Source of the DNA: Topomyia yanbarensis | Lineage: Eukaryota; Arthropoda; Insecta; Diptera; Culicidae | NCBI RefSeq assembly: GCF_030247195.1 | Contig: NC_080672.1 | Location: forward strand, 12,152,001 to 12,216,000 | Direction: 5' to 3' | Length of the DNA stretch: 64,000 nt | In this document: piece by piece, positions 45,371 through 55,681 of the stretch | Layout of the letters: each line of letters starts with the position of its first letter | How positions within the stretch are numbered: the stretch's first letter is position 1 | The notes under the pieces: model-generated | Databases searched by the model: none | Told to the model about the DNA's origin: nothing | Seen by the model: the letters and a program-made list of their open reading frames with translations, nothing else | Translations under genes and position numbers: made by a program

Positions 45371-47089
45371 CCTAGCCTTCAACGGACCCGATGAAGGTGC
45401 TCATGATCTTGTGCAGACTTGTTAGACAGGTAATTGGTATGTCCTTGGGGATGAGAATTGTGGTACCACGGGTGATGAAATCCGGCGATAAACGGGGTTC
45501 GCGTAACGCCTAATTTCTAAGATACTGTGTACCCTCGCATACATCATTGGTTTCGACAGAGACAGCTGACATCTCGTCGATTTCTTCGCCTGGTCATTTC
45601 TCCACGCGCCTAAGCCACTGTTGTCCTTCGCGATATTGTACGGGGACCTCCCAAATACTGATTCAAAGCTATAACATCGCTGATATCCGGTAGACCTTCG
45701 CTGAAATTGGGCTTCTTGTGGCTGATTTGGTCATAGAAGTGTAACGCCTTAGCCGTTTCGATAAAACACTCCATTACTGAATTAGTGTGTTGTGTTTTTT
45801 CGTCAGCTGGCGAGCTCCCAGCATGCGAAGCTCAGTATGTGAAATGATAGCGGCAGAGTTGTTCGAGATCCGACTCTCCAATCTCCGCTACCTTGTAGGT
45901 AGTTCAGAATATATTGGATCAAATGGCACGTTCCCCGTACATAGTCGGGGATTTGTGATTTGTTGTAGGTAGTTACTTTTCCCGGTAATATTGAGACGGG
46001 TTGCCTCTAGGTGTAAGTAGGTATCGTAAACATCTTACGGTTGCCACTGTAGTAAGTTCTGCACAAATTCCAGGTGAATTGGGAGCACGTTACCATTCAT
46101 GACCTGAAGTTCACAGGTCTACTTAAAAGAATACTTCAGCTTCGGGATCCTGGGGCGTGACATTGGATCCGTGTCGCGACATTACGCAATTGCTTCATCC
46201 ACATTAAACACCAAATCATCTTGAGTACTGTGGTTCTAAATATTAAAAATATTTTTTCTTCCAGTCCCTTGCTTTAAATATACGTTAAGTTTAATAAAAA
46301 AAATTGCGCGCAAAAAAGGATTGCTACGGCTCTGGAAACAAAAGCCCGTTTCCTCAACTACCGCATCATCAACGTTCACAAAGCGAGACTATCGAATGGA
46401 AAAGATGCATTTTAGGCGGAGTTGGAGCGTTTCTATGACAGCTGCTCACGGTGGGATGTTAAGCTGATATACGGCGACATGAACTCCCAGATAGATCAGC
46501 AGGCAGTTGTACAAACCGGTGATTGTTCTGGATAGTAAGCACTCCGTTACGAACGCCAACGGCCAACGATGCGTGATCTTTACAGCCTTCCGAGAAATAT
46601 TAGAACAACTTTTGTCGAGCATGGACGCCGATGCTCAACATCTAGCAGCTACGATCGTGCTGCGGAAATACGTGTAGCAGCTGGAGACGGCACTAGCAAC
46701 ATAAGAATAGGTCGGCGTGGCTACTCTTCAGGTTGGCTGAAGCAACTAATGAAGCACCATCAGTAGCACTGCTGAGATGAAGAGAAGTGTACGGCATAGG
46801 CGAGAATGCTGCAGCACCGTACGAGGGTGAACGAGAAACAAAGCTCGGCATTCGGACGAAAAAGCGGTAGATCATGAAAACGAGAGATGGAGCTATATGA
46901 CGATGATGGTAGTGCGCGGATCAACCCGTGGACGCGAGCAGCTGACGACAGATTCCCAACACCGGATCTAGATGAGGCTCGGAAGGAGATCGTATGGTTG
47001 AAGAATAATAAACATTAACTGGTCTAACACGGACGGGGGTAGTTGGCTATAGCACTCCACTGGGTGATTTAGAAGATTTAAGAGGAAGA

Positions 47090-48692
47090 GTGAGATTCGT
47101 ATGGAGCACTCGGATATTGTATCAGCAGCATCCAAGCTTAAAGCATCGTCATCTCCTGGGCCAGATAGTGTCCCTGCTGTGTTTTTGAAAAAGTGTATAT
47201 CTGGTTTGGTAGAACCACTCTGTCAACTATTCAAAATGTCACTGACAACCGCGATTTTTCCTCAATTGTGGAAAGCAGCTTTCATCTTTCCTGTCCACAA
47301 AAAAGGTGATAAGAGAAACATTGACAATTATCGAGGAATTTCTGCGCTCTGTGCCATTTCCAAGCTCTTTGAGTTAGTCGTGGTGGAGTCAGTGTTTTTT
47401 CACTGTAAGGAATATATTTCTAAAGACCAACACGGATTCATGCCGAATCGATCTACGTCGACGAATCTACTATCTCTAACCTCTTTTGTGTCCGAAGGGT
47501 TCGATGCGAATCAACAAACTGATGCTATATATACTGACTTATCTGCAGCTTTCGACAAAATCAATCACGACATCGCAGTCGCTAAATTGGAAAAACTTGG
47601 CTTCAGTTGATCACTCCTGCGATGGTTTCAATCCTATCTCGTTGGCCGTCAACTCAGTGTGAACATAGATGATGCATACTCCAAACTGTTCTCCGCAACG
47701 TTTGGTATTCCGCAAGGAAGTCATCTCGGACCATTCATATTCACTCTCTATTTCAACGATGTAAACTATCAGCTGAAAGGACCACGGTTGTCGTATGCAG
47801 ATGATCTAAAAATTTTCAACAGAATTAGGAGCCGAACGGACGCACAATATTTGCAGCAGCAATGCGACACTTTCAGCAGATGGTGTGAAAAAAACCGAAT
47901 GATTCTGAATCCGGCGAAATGTTCTGTGATATCGTTCTCCAGTAAAAAAGATCCCATTGAGTTTGAATATAACTTGTCTGTAGCTCTTGTTTCCCGGGTG
48001 AGCTGCGTTAAGGATCTTGGAGTGCTGTTAGATTCGAAACTTACATTTAAGAATCACATTTCGTATGTTGTTGGTAAATCATCGCGAAGCCTGGGCTTCA
48101 TTTTCCGTACGGCTAAATCCTTTACAGACATTTACTGTCTCAAAAGCCTATACTGCTCTTTAGTGCGCTCTACGCTGGAGTATTGTTCGGCGGTCTGGAA
48201 CCCGAATTACATGAACAGCAGCGATCGAATTGAAGGCGCTCAACCAAAATTTATACGGTATGCTCTTCGACGCCTGCCTTGGCGCGATCCTGTTCGTCTA
48301 CCAAGCTACGAGAGTCGGTGTCAACTCATCCAGTTCGATACTCTCCATCGTCGTAGAGAAACTGCAAGAGCCTTATTCATGTCTGATCTTCTGTCAGGAC
48401 GCATCGATTCTCCAGATTTACTAGAGCGAGTTAACATCCAAGCAAGGTCCAGAACGTTACGCGGAAACGTTCTTCTGAGAATGCCTTTTCGACGAACTAT
48501 TCAAACAGCTAATGCCGCTATCACGGGACTACAACGCCTCTTCAATCGTGTGTCGCACCTGTTCGACTTTCATTTGTCTCGAATATCATTAAGAAATCGA
48601 TTCCTGCAGTTTTTTACATGTAATTAGTTTAAGTTTCCATCATTGGGGCCGAGTACGGCCTGTTGATGTGCGTGATAAATAAATAAAAAAAG
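47090..48692 (+). mobile_element. Jockey/Loner-like LINE, copy 2, 5'-truncated
   Basis: The element begins within the reverse transcriptase region and ends after a short 3' UTR with an AATAAATAAAAAAAG tail. The 8-bp duplication of a MITE begins immediately after the tail. It lacks an endonuclease domain, having lost the 5' half. Confidence 0.75.
47101..48627 (+). pseudogene. LINE reverse transcriptase, C-terminal half, one in-frame TGA
   Basis: One frame runs from 47101 to 48627, interrupted only by TGA at 47608-47610 between LEKLGFS and SLLRWFQSYL. Motifs: SPGPDSVPAVF, AIFPQLWKAAFIFPVHKKGD, DQHGFMPNRSTSTNLL, YTDLSAAFDKINHD, GIPQGSHLGPFIF and YADDLKIF. The C-terminus (WNPNYMNSSDRIEGAQPKF and following) has no RNase H. 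The related copy at 44196-44747 has the same order. Apart from the stop it is well preserved, so the insertion is fairly recent. Confidence 0.85.
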
Positions 48693-48700
48693 AGACTTTA

Positions 48701-49660
48701 AAAATCCCGGAAATACCGACCCATTTTTGGTACCGTAATACCGGTACTGAACAAAATCCAGTACCGGTATTTTCGGTACTATACAATTTTTTATGACAAA
48801 TATGTTAACTTTGTAGGGGGATATGTTTCGAAATATTGGTCTGTAAGATAACGTTTAATTATAATAATTTGCCTTCTAGACAAATCGTTGAGATAACACC
48901 TTTGTGTGGGAATGAGGTGGGGCCATCATCATAATAATTCTAGAAGTTAAAGTTTTAGCGACATTCTGATTGGTTTCCATTATTCACTGGGTGGCGCGTA
49001 ATAAGACTATGGTCTAAATCATGTCTGTATTTGGTTTGCTCTTAAACCTTTATCTATAAAATAACGAACAACGATTTAGCAGCTAACAGTTTTAGACTTG
49101 GTGAACTGCTTCAAATCGGGCGATTTGTAATTATTGGTGATCGGAAAATTCACCAAAACTCCAGAGTTTACAAAGGAAAGCAAGGAGCCTTGATATGCAT
49201 TACAGAATAGTAGGCAAACGACATAAAGGTCGAAACCGATTTTCAAAAAAGCAAGAGAGGAAATGCGATTAACCTTCTCGGATTTACTGCCATTCTCGCT
49301 TTGATTTACTGTTGTTAATAGGGTTTCATACATTTACCATCTGTTCAAGTCGATGAAAGTCGCACCACTTAGCAGTTATTGATTTCAAAGAGGCCTAGAT
49401 TTCGAAATAAAAGAAGGTACCCTATACGAAAAATATCTTCTGTGAAATGAGTCATGCCATTCCGAAACAATTAAAAACAAAAAACAAGTTTTTTGATTGG
49501 CAAAAATCAATCATCTGAGAATAAGATCATCAGTTTCAGCATTCAATTTCAGTTTGAAACTTTTTTCGAATTTTTAAAAAAAAATATTCGAGTACCGGTA
49601 CTGAGGGCTTCAGTACCGTAGTACCGGTTCTCGCCAAAAAGGGTCGGTACTGCGAAACCT
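48701..49660. mobile_element. 960-bp hAT-type MITE with 8-bp duplication AGACTTTA
   Basis: AGACTTTA lies at 48693-48700 and 49661-49668. The two ends are inverted over about 90 bp with repeated CCGGTACT/AGTACCGG motifs (ACCGACCC...TACCGGTACTGA). It inserted directly behind the LINE tail. No coding sequence was recognised. The following interval 49669-49920 has nothing identified. Confidence 0.8.
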
Positions 49661-50124
49661 AGACTTTACCTGAGGATTGTACGGTAAGCATTAGAGTGGG
49701 ACAAAATTAGATTAATGAGCCCCCTCCCCTCCTCTCTCGTAGACAAACATGGACTTGCTAGACCCCCGTCCCCCCATAAGTCTACGTGGTTTGTGAATGG
49801 CCCCTTATATGTATAAGAAAAAAAATTAACTTCAAATTTACTTTTAATTACAGCAGTACCTTTTTTCTTTCTTTTGTTTAAAGAGACTATTACAGAATTT
49901 TTTCTGCCAAAAAGTTAAGCTATTAATAAACAAAGATACACCCCAGGATTGATTTCAAACGTTTCACACGCTCTTAGCGCTTATTGCGATTAACGTTTAT
50001 CGATGATTAATGATGAAACTCGATAATCGCTAATAAATAATTAAAATATGTTGAGCAGCAGATGCCGCCCCCAAATTTAACCGCTCGGGGCGGCCTTTCG
50101 CCCTTCCCTAGTGCCGCCACTGGC

Positions 50125-51167
50125 TTCTTCTGTGCGGAAACCCACTTGATGTCTTTCTCAAATTTGACCTCCTTAGGATGCCTCCGTAGTGCCTGCTTCA
50201 TAATTGCCCAGTATTTTTCAATGGGTTCCGGTACGTTGGGGGAGGGCGGGAGGTCACATTCTTGGGTACGAAAGTGACCCCGTTGGCATTGTACCACTCC
50301 AGGACAACATTTGAATAGCAGTACGATGCTAGATTCGGTCCGAAGATCGTGTTGCTTCAACAGTGAAAGCAGACGCTTCTGTAGACACTCGTTGATGTAG
50401 ATCTACCCGTTTGCAGTTCGGGTAGTCACGAACGGCGCATTCCGTTTGCCACACGAGCAGATTGCTAGCCAAATCATGTATTTATTGGTAAAATTTGAAC
50501 GTTTATGTTTCCTTCCTTCTTCCGAAACATCAAACTTGTGTTGGGCGGTAAAGAACAGTAGCCCTGGAAGCTGACGGAGGTTCGCCTTGACGTAAGTCTC
50601 AACGTCCATGATGAGGCTTCGTCTGCATCTGGGTGTACAATTTCCGGGCCCGTAACTTTTTCACTGTATTTTGCTGTTCATCATAATTTGGAGCTTGCTG
50701 CACTATGTATGCAGTCCCTTCCGGTCCTTGGCTCTCTGAACGAAAGACTTAGACAGATTCAACTTTTTGGCCACATCCCTGATGGAAGAATTGGGATTCC
50801 GCTTGAACGCTTTCACTACACGCTTGCGATCCTGTTCACTAATAGAACATCCATTTTGACCTCATCTCTCCTTCCGTTCGATAGTCAGAATGTGGTAGTA
50901 ACGTTTAATCACACGACTCACCGTTGACTGCACGATTCCGAGTTGTTTTCCGATGTCCCGATGAGAGAGTTGAGATTTTTTCGGCTGCTTGCGCAAAATC
51001 AATTCGCGATGCCATTTTTTCAATTTTCGAAAAACTGACAGCGATAAAAATACAGTATAATCAATACACTCTATTCTATTTCTACCCATATTTTCTTGAG
51101 AAAATATCCAATGTATTATTTTCTACAGCGTTTGTTTCCGTGATGCAATTTGATGTGGGACACCCTT
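50125..51167 (-). pseudogene. mariner-type (ITm) transposase, broken and 3'-truncated
   Basis: On the minus strand the element starts with a terminal sequence complementary to GGGTGTCCCACATCAAATTG (51147-51166) next to TA. The transposase shows a first helix-turn-helix (LSHRDIGKQLGIVQSTVSRVIKR) and a second (RKRVVKAFKRNPNSSIRDVA). The first catalytic Asp is in MDVETYVKANLRQLPG, followed by FTNKYMIWLAICSCGK. Near the end is ECDLPPSPNVPEPIEKYWAIMKQAL, which contains the Glu-bearing IEKYW motif. Stops and frameshifts occur, and the segment expected to hold the second Asp is scrambled. The gene is cut exactly where the hAT terminus ends at 50124. Confidence 0.8.
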
Positions 51168-53654
51168 TAAGATTGTGAGTTCGGCAGCGAAAGCAGATTA
51201 TACAGGAATGCACCACCTGTCGTACCAAATTGCGGATGCGAAGTGGCCAATTTTTTCCCAAACGCATGCTACGAGAAGCTGAGGCTCGGCGTGAAGATAG
51301 TGTATCATAAGAGCTTCAGTAAACGGATGTGGTGCTGGCAGGATCATTGTATGTTTGTATGTTCTCAACCTTTTTTGTACCACGAACCCCTTAGAAATAA
51401 CTCTGGGTTGCTGCGGACCCGCACGGATAAACATCAATTTTGTTTGCTATGAATATGTTATTTTCAGTTTGTTACGAAACAAGACTTGAAATTTCAAAAT
51501 GCACTCGGAAAATATATTTTTCTTTGCCGACCCCCAGAATTCCGTCCCAGAATCATGGAGCCTTGGTTTTCACCGCAATAATATCATTAGAGAAAGCCTC
51601 AAACTGTGCCAATCGAAACAATGTTTTGGCGGCTTCGTCTAGTTTCACTGCACGTAGAAATCCAAGCTTCCGATTATTGCGATTTTCGGGTTTGGCGTTA
51701 TGATGGAAACGACTGCACCTGAACAGGAAGCGATACTGGTCTTTCTTCTAGTATGTCTATAAAGGCAAGTTAACAACTGTTTGTGGAATCAGCGTGAGCC
51801 AAATGCGAGATGGTTGATCAAGCCCTGGCAACATATTCCAGTAGGTTTTTATTTTCTTAAGTTGAGCGGGATGCACTACGTGAGAAATTGTATCTGTCAA
51901 TAAAAGTTTTCCATCGTGATGCACAGGAACTGAGCCAACGAAGAGTAATCATTAAGTCAGTCCACAAAAATGATTTAACGTTGAGTGCGGTGCTCTTGTG
52001 GTAGAGGTGGCTCAAAAGAAGCGCAGCCGAAAGCCTAACTTTGGAATACAGGGACGCTTTTGCTTCTTCGGTAAGGGTTTCCATGGCAGCGAGACAAAAA
52101 AAAACAATTCGCGAACTTTTTTTTGGAAATTTGTGTGGAGCGAATTGATGAAAACTTTTGTATGTTATAATGTATCATACCAATTTCAATTCTGTAATAT
52201 TTCCATGCAAAAATTTCGACAAGCGACTCGATGACGAAGATTTCTTTAGAACGTCTCTGGAAAAACACGATTTGCAGTATTAACCTTCCAGAAGTCTCGC
52301 TAGTGCACTGCGTGCACCAGGCATGCACAAGAACGGTGCTGCTCTGTGTCCTATTCCTCTGCACTGGCTCATAATGTGTCAGAGCTAAATTCCTTGAGCT
52401 AGTGTTTGTGCTGGTTTCCAATGAGCTAGAGTTAGCAAGTAGCATGAGCACCGATGAGAGAGAGCTCTCGCTAGCACGGGGGTAGCTAGCACGCTGCACG
52501 GAGCTATAGCTCAGCTATAGCAAAGTAGAATAAAAAAAACAATGCGTTAGTGTATAGCGGCCCATACACGTTCAATATTTTTGTCAATACACAATATTGA
52601 CGATATTGTTATAATATTTCAATCCCATTTAAAATCCACATCGTCAATACAACTTTTTCCCATTACACGTACAATGATTTTGTCAATACTCTCTAGTATT
52701 GTCAAAAATATGGAAATTGTAAGGGTCTCTTATAATGATGCCTGCATCGTTTTTTCAGCAACCTGTCACATATTTACCAACGCATATTTCTTGCTTTGTC
52801 TTATTCTTTCGTTCCATAGCTTACACTACTGCGCCGTTCTAGCTCATCGGACAAGCTTACAGCGGGCCTTACACGTTCAATATGTTTGTCAATACTAGAG
52901 ATATTAAGGCAAAGTTTGTATGTATATGATTTATGGACTCCCAAACGGCTTAACCGATAGCCGTAAAAATTTATACATAGTAGGCATATGTTACGGAGCG
53001 TGTTTGTGTGCTATTAGTTGGACATTATCTGCCCGCCAGATGGCGCTTCAGAACAAATTGTGTTTATCTCCCACTGTCTGGTAGCGGTTTACAGAACAAA
53101 GATGTTTGCATGCATTTATATGCATGCATGCAAATAACTTGATTCCAGGATTTAGGTAGGTGCTAGCTCAATTGATTTTCCGATTACCCATTTCGTATAT
53201 AGGGCAAACCGTGTTACGAGGTAATCGTTCCATCAACCACCCCCGCCTTAGTGTAATGTTTGTATCAAATGGATTTTAACATTACAATAAGACTTTCGAT
53301 TCCTTACATGCGGTAAGAAATCGACACGTATTTAATTGAATATAATATAATTGATATATAAATTAGAATATATGTATAGAAAAATATACCAGTTTTTCTA
53401 TTTTACCAATGATACACAGAGAACTTCATGCAGTCATCGACAGCAAATCCCTCCATCCGCTCCTCGTCTACCCCGCTGCTAACCGCAGGCACTGGACATA
53501 TGCGGTCCATCCATTCATCAGAGTACGCTCCAGAAATGCATAAAAATCACAGCAGAATAAAAGAGACCGAAGCAGAAAACATGCAAAGTCTGCATATTTC
53601 TGTCTCTCAGTAAGCACCGAGAAACGAAAACATGCAGAGCCCACACATCCTCTA
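51168..53654. other. Repeat-derived sequence without a supported gene
   Basis: Near 51360-51420 is TTCTCAACCTTTTTTGTACC with CGAACCCCTTAG, which resembles the terminus of Charlie/Zaphod-like hAT elements. At 52556 and 52860 are direct copies of CACGTTCAATAT..TTGTCAATAC, the ends of a small repeated element, with an inverted piece at about 52695-52725. A GCATGCAT-rich stretch lies at about 53105-53130. None of the open frames is convincing. Confidence 0.35.
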
Positions 53655-53662
53655 CTTCCGTC

Positions 53663-53758
53663 TAGAGGTGTGCGCCGCGCCGACAATTGCGGGTAAAAAT
53701 AGTAAGCACGCCAGCGTGGGGCCGTTACCTGAAATCGGAGGCGCGGCGCACACCTCTA
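53663..53758. mobile_element. 96-bp hAT-type MITE with 8-bp duplication CTTCCGTC
   Basis: The terminus TAGAGGTGTGCGCCGCGCC is repeated as a perfect 19-bp inverted copy at the right end. CTTCCGTC is at 53655-53662 and 53759-53766. Most of its length is terminal repeat. The perfect ends and duplication suggest a recent insertion. Confidence 0.9.
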
Positions 53759-53766
53759 CTTCCGTC

Positions 53767-54660
53767 TCCCACACTTCGCCACGACTCCCATGCACCCCAT
53801 AGAGTACACCTTCAGTAAGCACTCACTGAGTGAACAGGCCGAATGCGCCCAAAGTGCAAATTCCACAGCAGAAAGAACGAGAGACAGGCAGAAAAACACA
53901 CCATTGATGACCAAACAAAGCTCTCCGTGTAGTGTGTATACGCTCTTTTCAGTGGGTTCGTCCGTCTCACTTTTGCAATAGCTTGGCTCTTCTCACACTC
54001 TCGTTCGCAGCAACAGCGTTCGTAGAGAAGTGCTGAGCGACGGGCGCGGAGGTGTATTCGCTCGCACTGCTTGTCTACTCTCCTGGCGATGCTTCTGTGG
54101 GGAAGAAAACCTTTGAGTAAGGCTTTTTCGAGTCATCCCACATCAGGAATCTTCGATGCATTCCACAATGTCCGACTGTTCGACGATCCCTTGGTACGCT
54201 TTTCCAACGATTAAACGCTTAAAAAACATTTCGAAATGACAGCAATTTACGGTAGAGTTTTTCATTTCACGCGTGACGAATCGACCGATCTCCATTCCTC
54301 ATATAACATTTCTTTTCAAGTGTATGTACAAATAGCCCGGGGACAACTTGACAGCTCCCATATATTGGACTCATAAGCAAATTTTGTGGAGATTTGGAGA
54401 TGTCATGGCGGCTCAAATCACAAATTGTGTTTTTCTCCTATTTCATTGAAAGTCGCAGCAACGCGCGATGGGTGTTAGCTAGTTCTATATAAAAGTACCT
54501 AACCCCTACGTTGAGTTTTCGAGATAAGTTTTCAATTAAGAGGTTTTTTTTACTCATTTCAAATAAAAATTTATATTGTCACAAAAAATTGCACTATTTT
54601 ATGAGTATGTTTTGTGACGACTTTATCTCTGTTTTATTATCATGGGTAATGAATAATTAA
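53767..54660. other. Interval without supported gene
   Basis: Moderately G/C-rich to 54100, then A/T-rich. No repeat termini or coding exons were recognised. Confidence 0.35.
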
Positions 54661-55681
54661 GATAAAAAAACCTATTTTAATCCACCTAGCGGTGCAATTG
54701 TGCCTTTCTCAATCATGAACACGTGAATGTTTGCGTTGTTTATATTCATTAAAAGCTTTCAAATGAATATATTACATTTTATTATTATACATGACATGAC
54801 AAATATACAAGAAAAAATCACTATTCGAGTTCTAAAATTTTGTAAAAGAAAAAACAGCTACATTAATATTAAATTGAAAAAAGGTGCGAAATCGGCAGTC
54901 CCAAAAAGTTGATTTTCATAAAAAAAAATTTTTCGAGATAACATAAAATCTCGACGTTTCATGCATTTTAAAGATGTTTGGCATCAAAAACGAATTTGAT
55001 TTCTGAAATTTCATGGGGTCCCCCCTTTGAAAAAAAATTTAGTTCCGGCTTATATGGGAATTTCATATGTGACCGGATGGATTAGTCTATATTTCCGGAC
55101 GCATCCAAGCGATCCGTACGAAATTTTATAGACATCTGTGGGGATACTATAGCTATCATTTGGGACAGTGTTTGTGAAAATCGGCCCAACCATTTCCGGG
55201 AAACTGATGTGAGTATGTCAATTTTGAAAGATGGCCGCTTTTCCCGGGCACTTCCGGAACCGTCTATGGTGGTCAATGTAGTCAACGAAAGTTTGGTTGG
55301 CCGTCGATGACCTAGAACAGCAAATTTAAGTTGTTTGAGAGACATTTTAGCGAAATTTTTACCTTTTTTGCTTTCATCGGAGTATCGGTTTGAATCGCAA
55401 TTTGCTATGTGATCGCACGCCACAACCTGTAACTCCGGAACCGGAAGTCAGATCGGGATGAAATTAAATAACCATTTACGAAGGCGCAACACCTTTCATT
55501 TGAGACTAAGTTTGGTTGAATCGGTCTAGCCATCTCCGGGAAACCGATGTGACTGTTATTCTGAATTTGGATACTTCCGCCGGGGCTTCCAGAACCGATG
55601 ATGGTGGCCAATGGGGCCAAAAAGACTTTGAATGGATGTTAGTGACCTAATACTACAAATCGAAGCAGTTGTGGTCATATT

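Larger units (their letters stand above)
41340..46200 (-). pseudogene. R2/Dong-like reverse transcriptase, split and decayed
   Basis: On the minus strand, 46200-45370 holds the start of a reverse transcriptase (PDFITRGTTILIPKD, then PITCLTSLHKIM). The segment 41925-41340 holds later motifs (DYKKTYNSISHSLLIKVLKMY, then SHTFYVDDIKLYAD and FDLEKCR). The catalytic YVDD-type box is intact. About 60 residues expected between the two halves are missing. Another LINE occupies the gap. Clade assignment (R2/R4/Dong group) is inferred from these motif forms. Confidence 0.65.
40857..46334. mobile_element. hAT-type element with 8-bp duplication GAAACAAA
   Basis: The inverted ends are CAGAGCCGTAGCAACC and the complement CAGAGCCGTAGCAATCC. 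GAAACAAA is at 40849-40856 and 46335-46342. The paralogous site at about 25100 is unoccupied, which confirms the insertion. A 14-base C run lies near the left end. It is filled by retrotransposon DNA and retains no recognisable hAT transposase. A minus-strand open frame at 41111-41305 (LKHCAEWKWL...) is unidentified. Confidence 0.85.
40826..46900 (+). pseudogene. RTE-like LINE endonuclease fragment split by a hAT element
   Basis: The part left of the hAT (about 40826-40856) and the part right of it (46343-46900) join to the same sequence found uninterrupted on the minus strand at 24560-25130 (GTGTAGT..GAA.CAAAAGCCCGTTTC). Stops are frequent. It is part of the H1/H1' composite element. Confidence 0.65.
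34623..50124. mobile_element. hAT-type element H1' (inverted copy of H1), greatly enlarged by nested insertions
   Basis: The left end CAGGGGCAGCGCTAGGCTTT corresponds to the reverse complement of H1's right end. The sequence resumes at 39873 with AACCAAACTATCTCATCGAT, also from H1's right end. The right end (about 49930-50124, ending CCCTAGTGCCGCCACTG) corresponds to the reverse complement of H1's left end. Between them are shared segments in the expected order (40270-40560, and the RTE-like fragment). The 8-bp flanks do not match (CTTTCCAT against GCTTCTTC), so the two ends may come from different insertions or one flank may have been rearranged. Confidence 0.6.
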
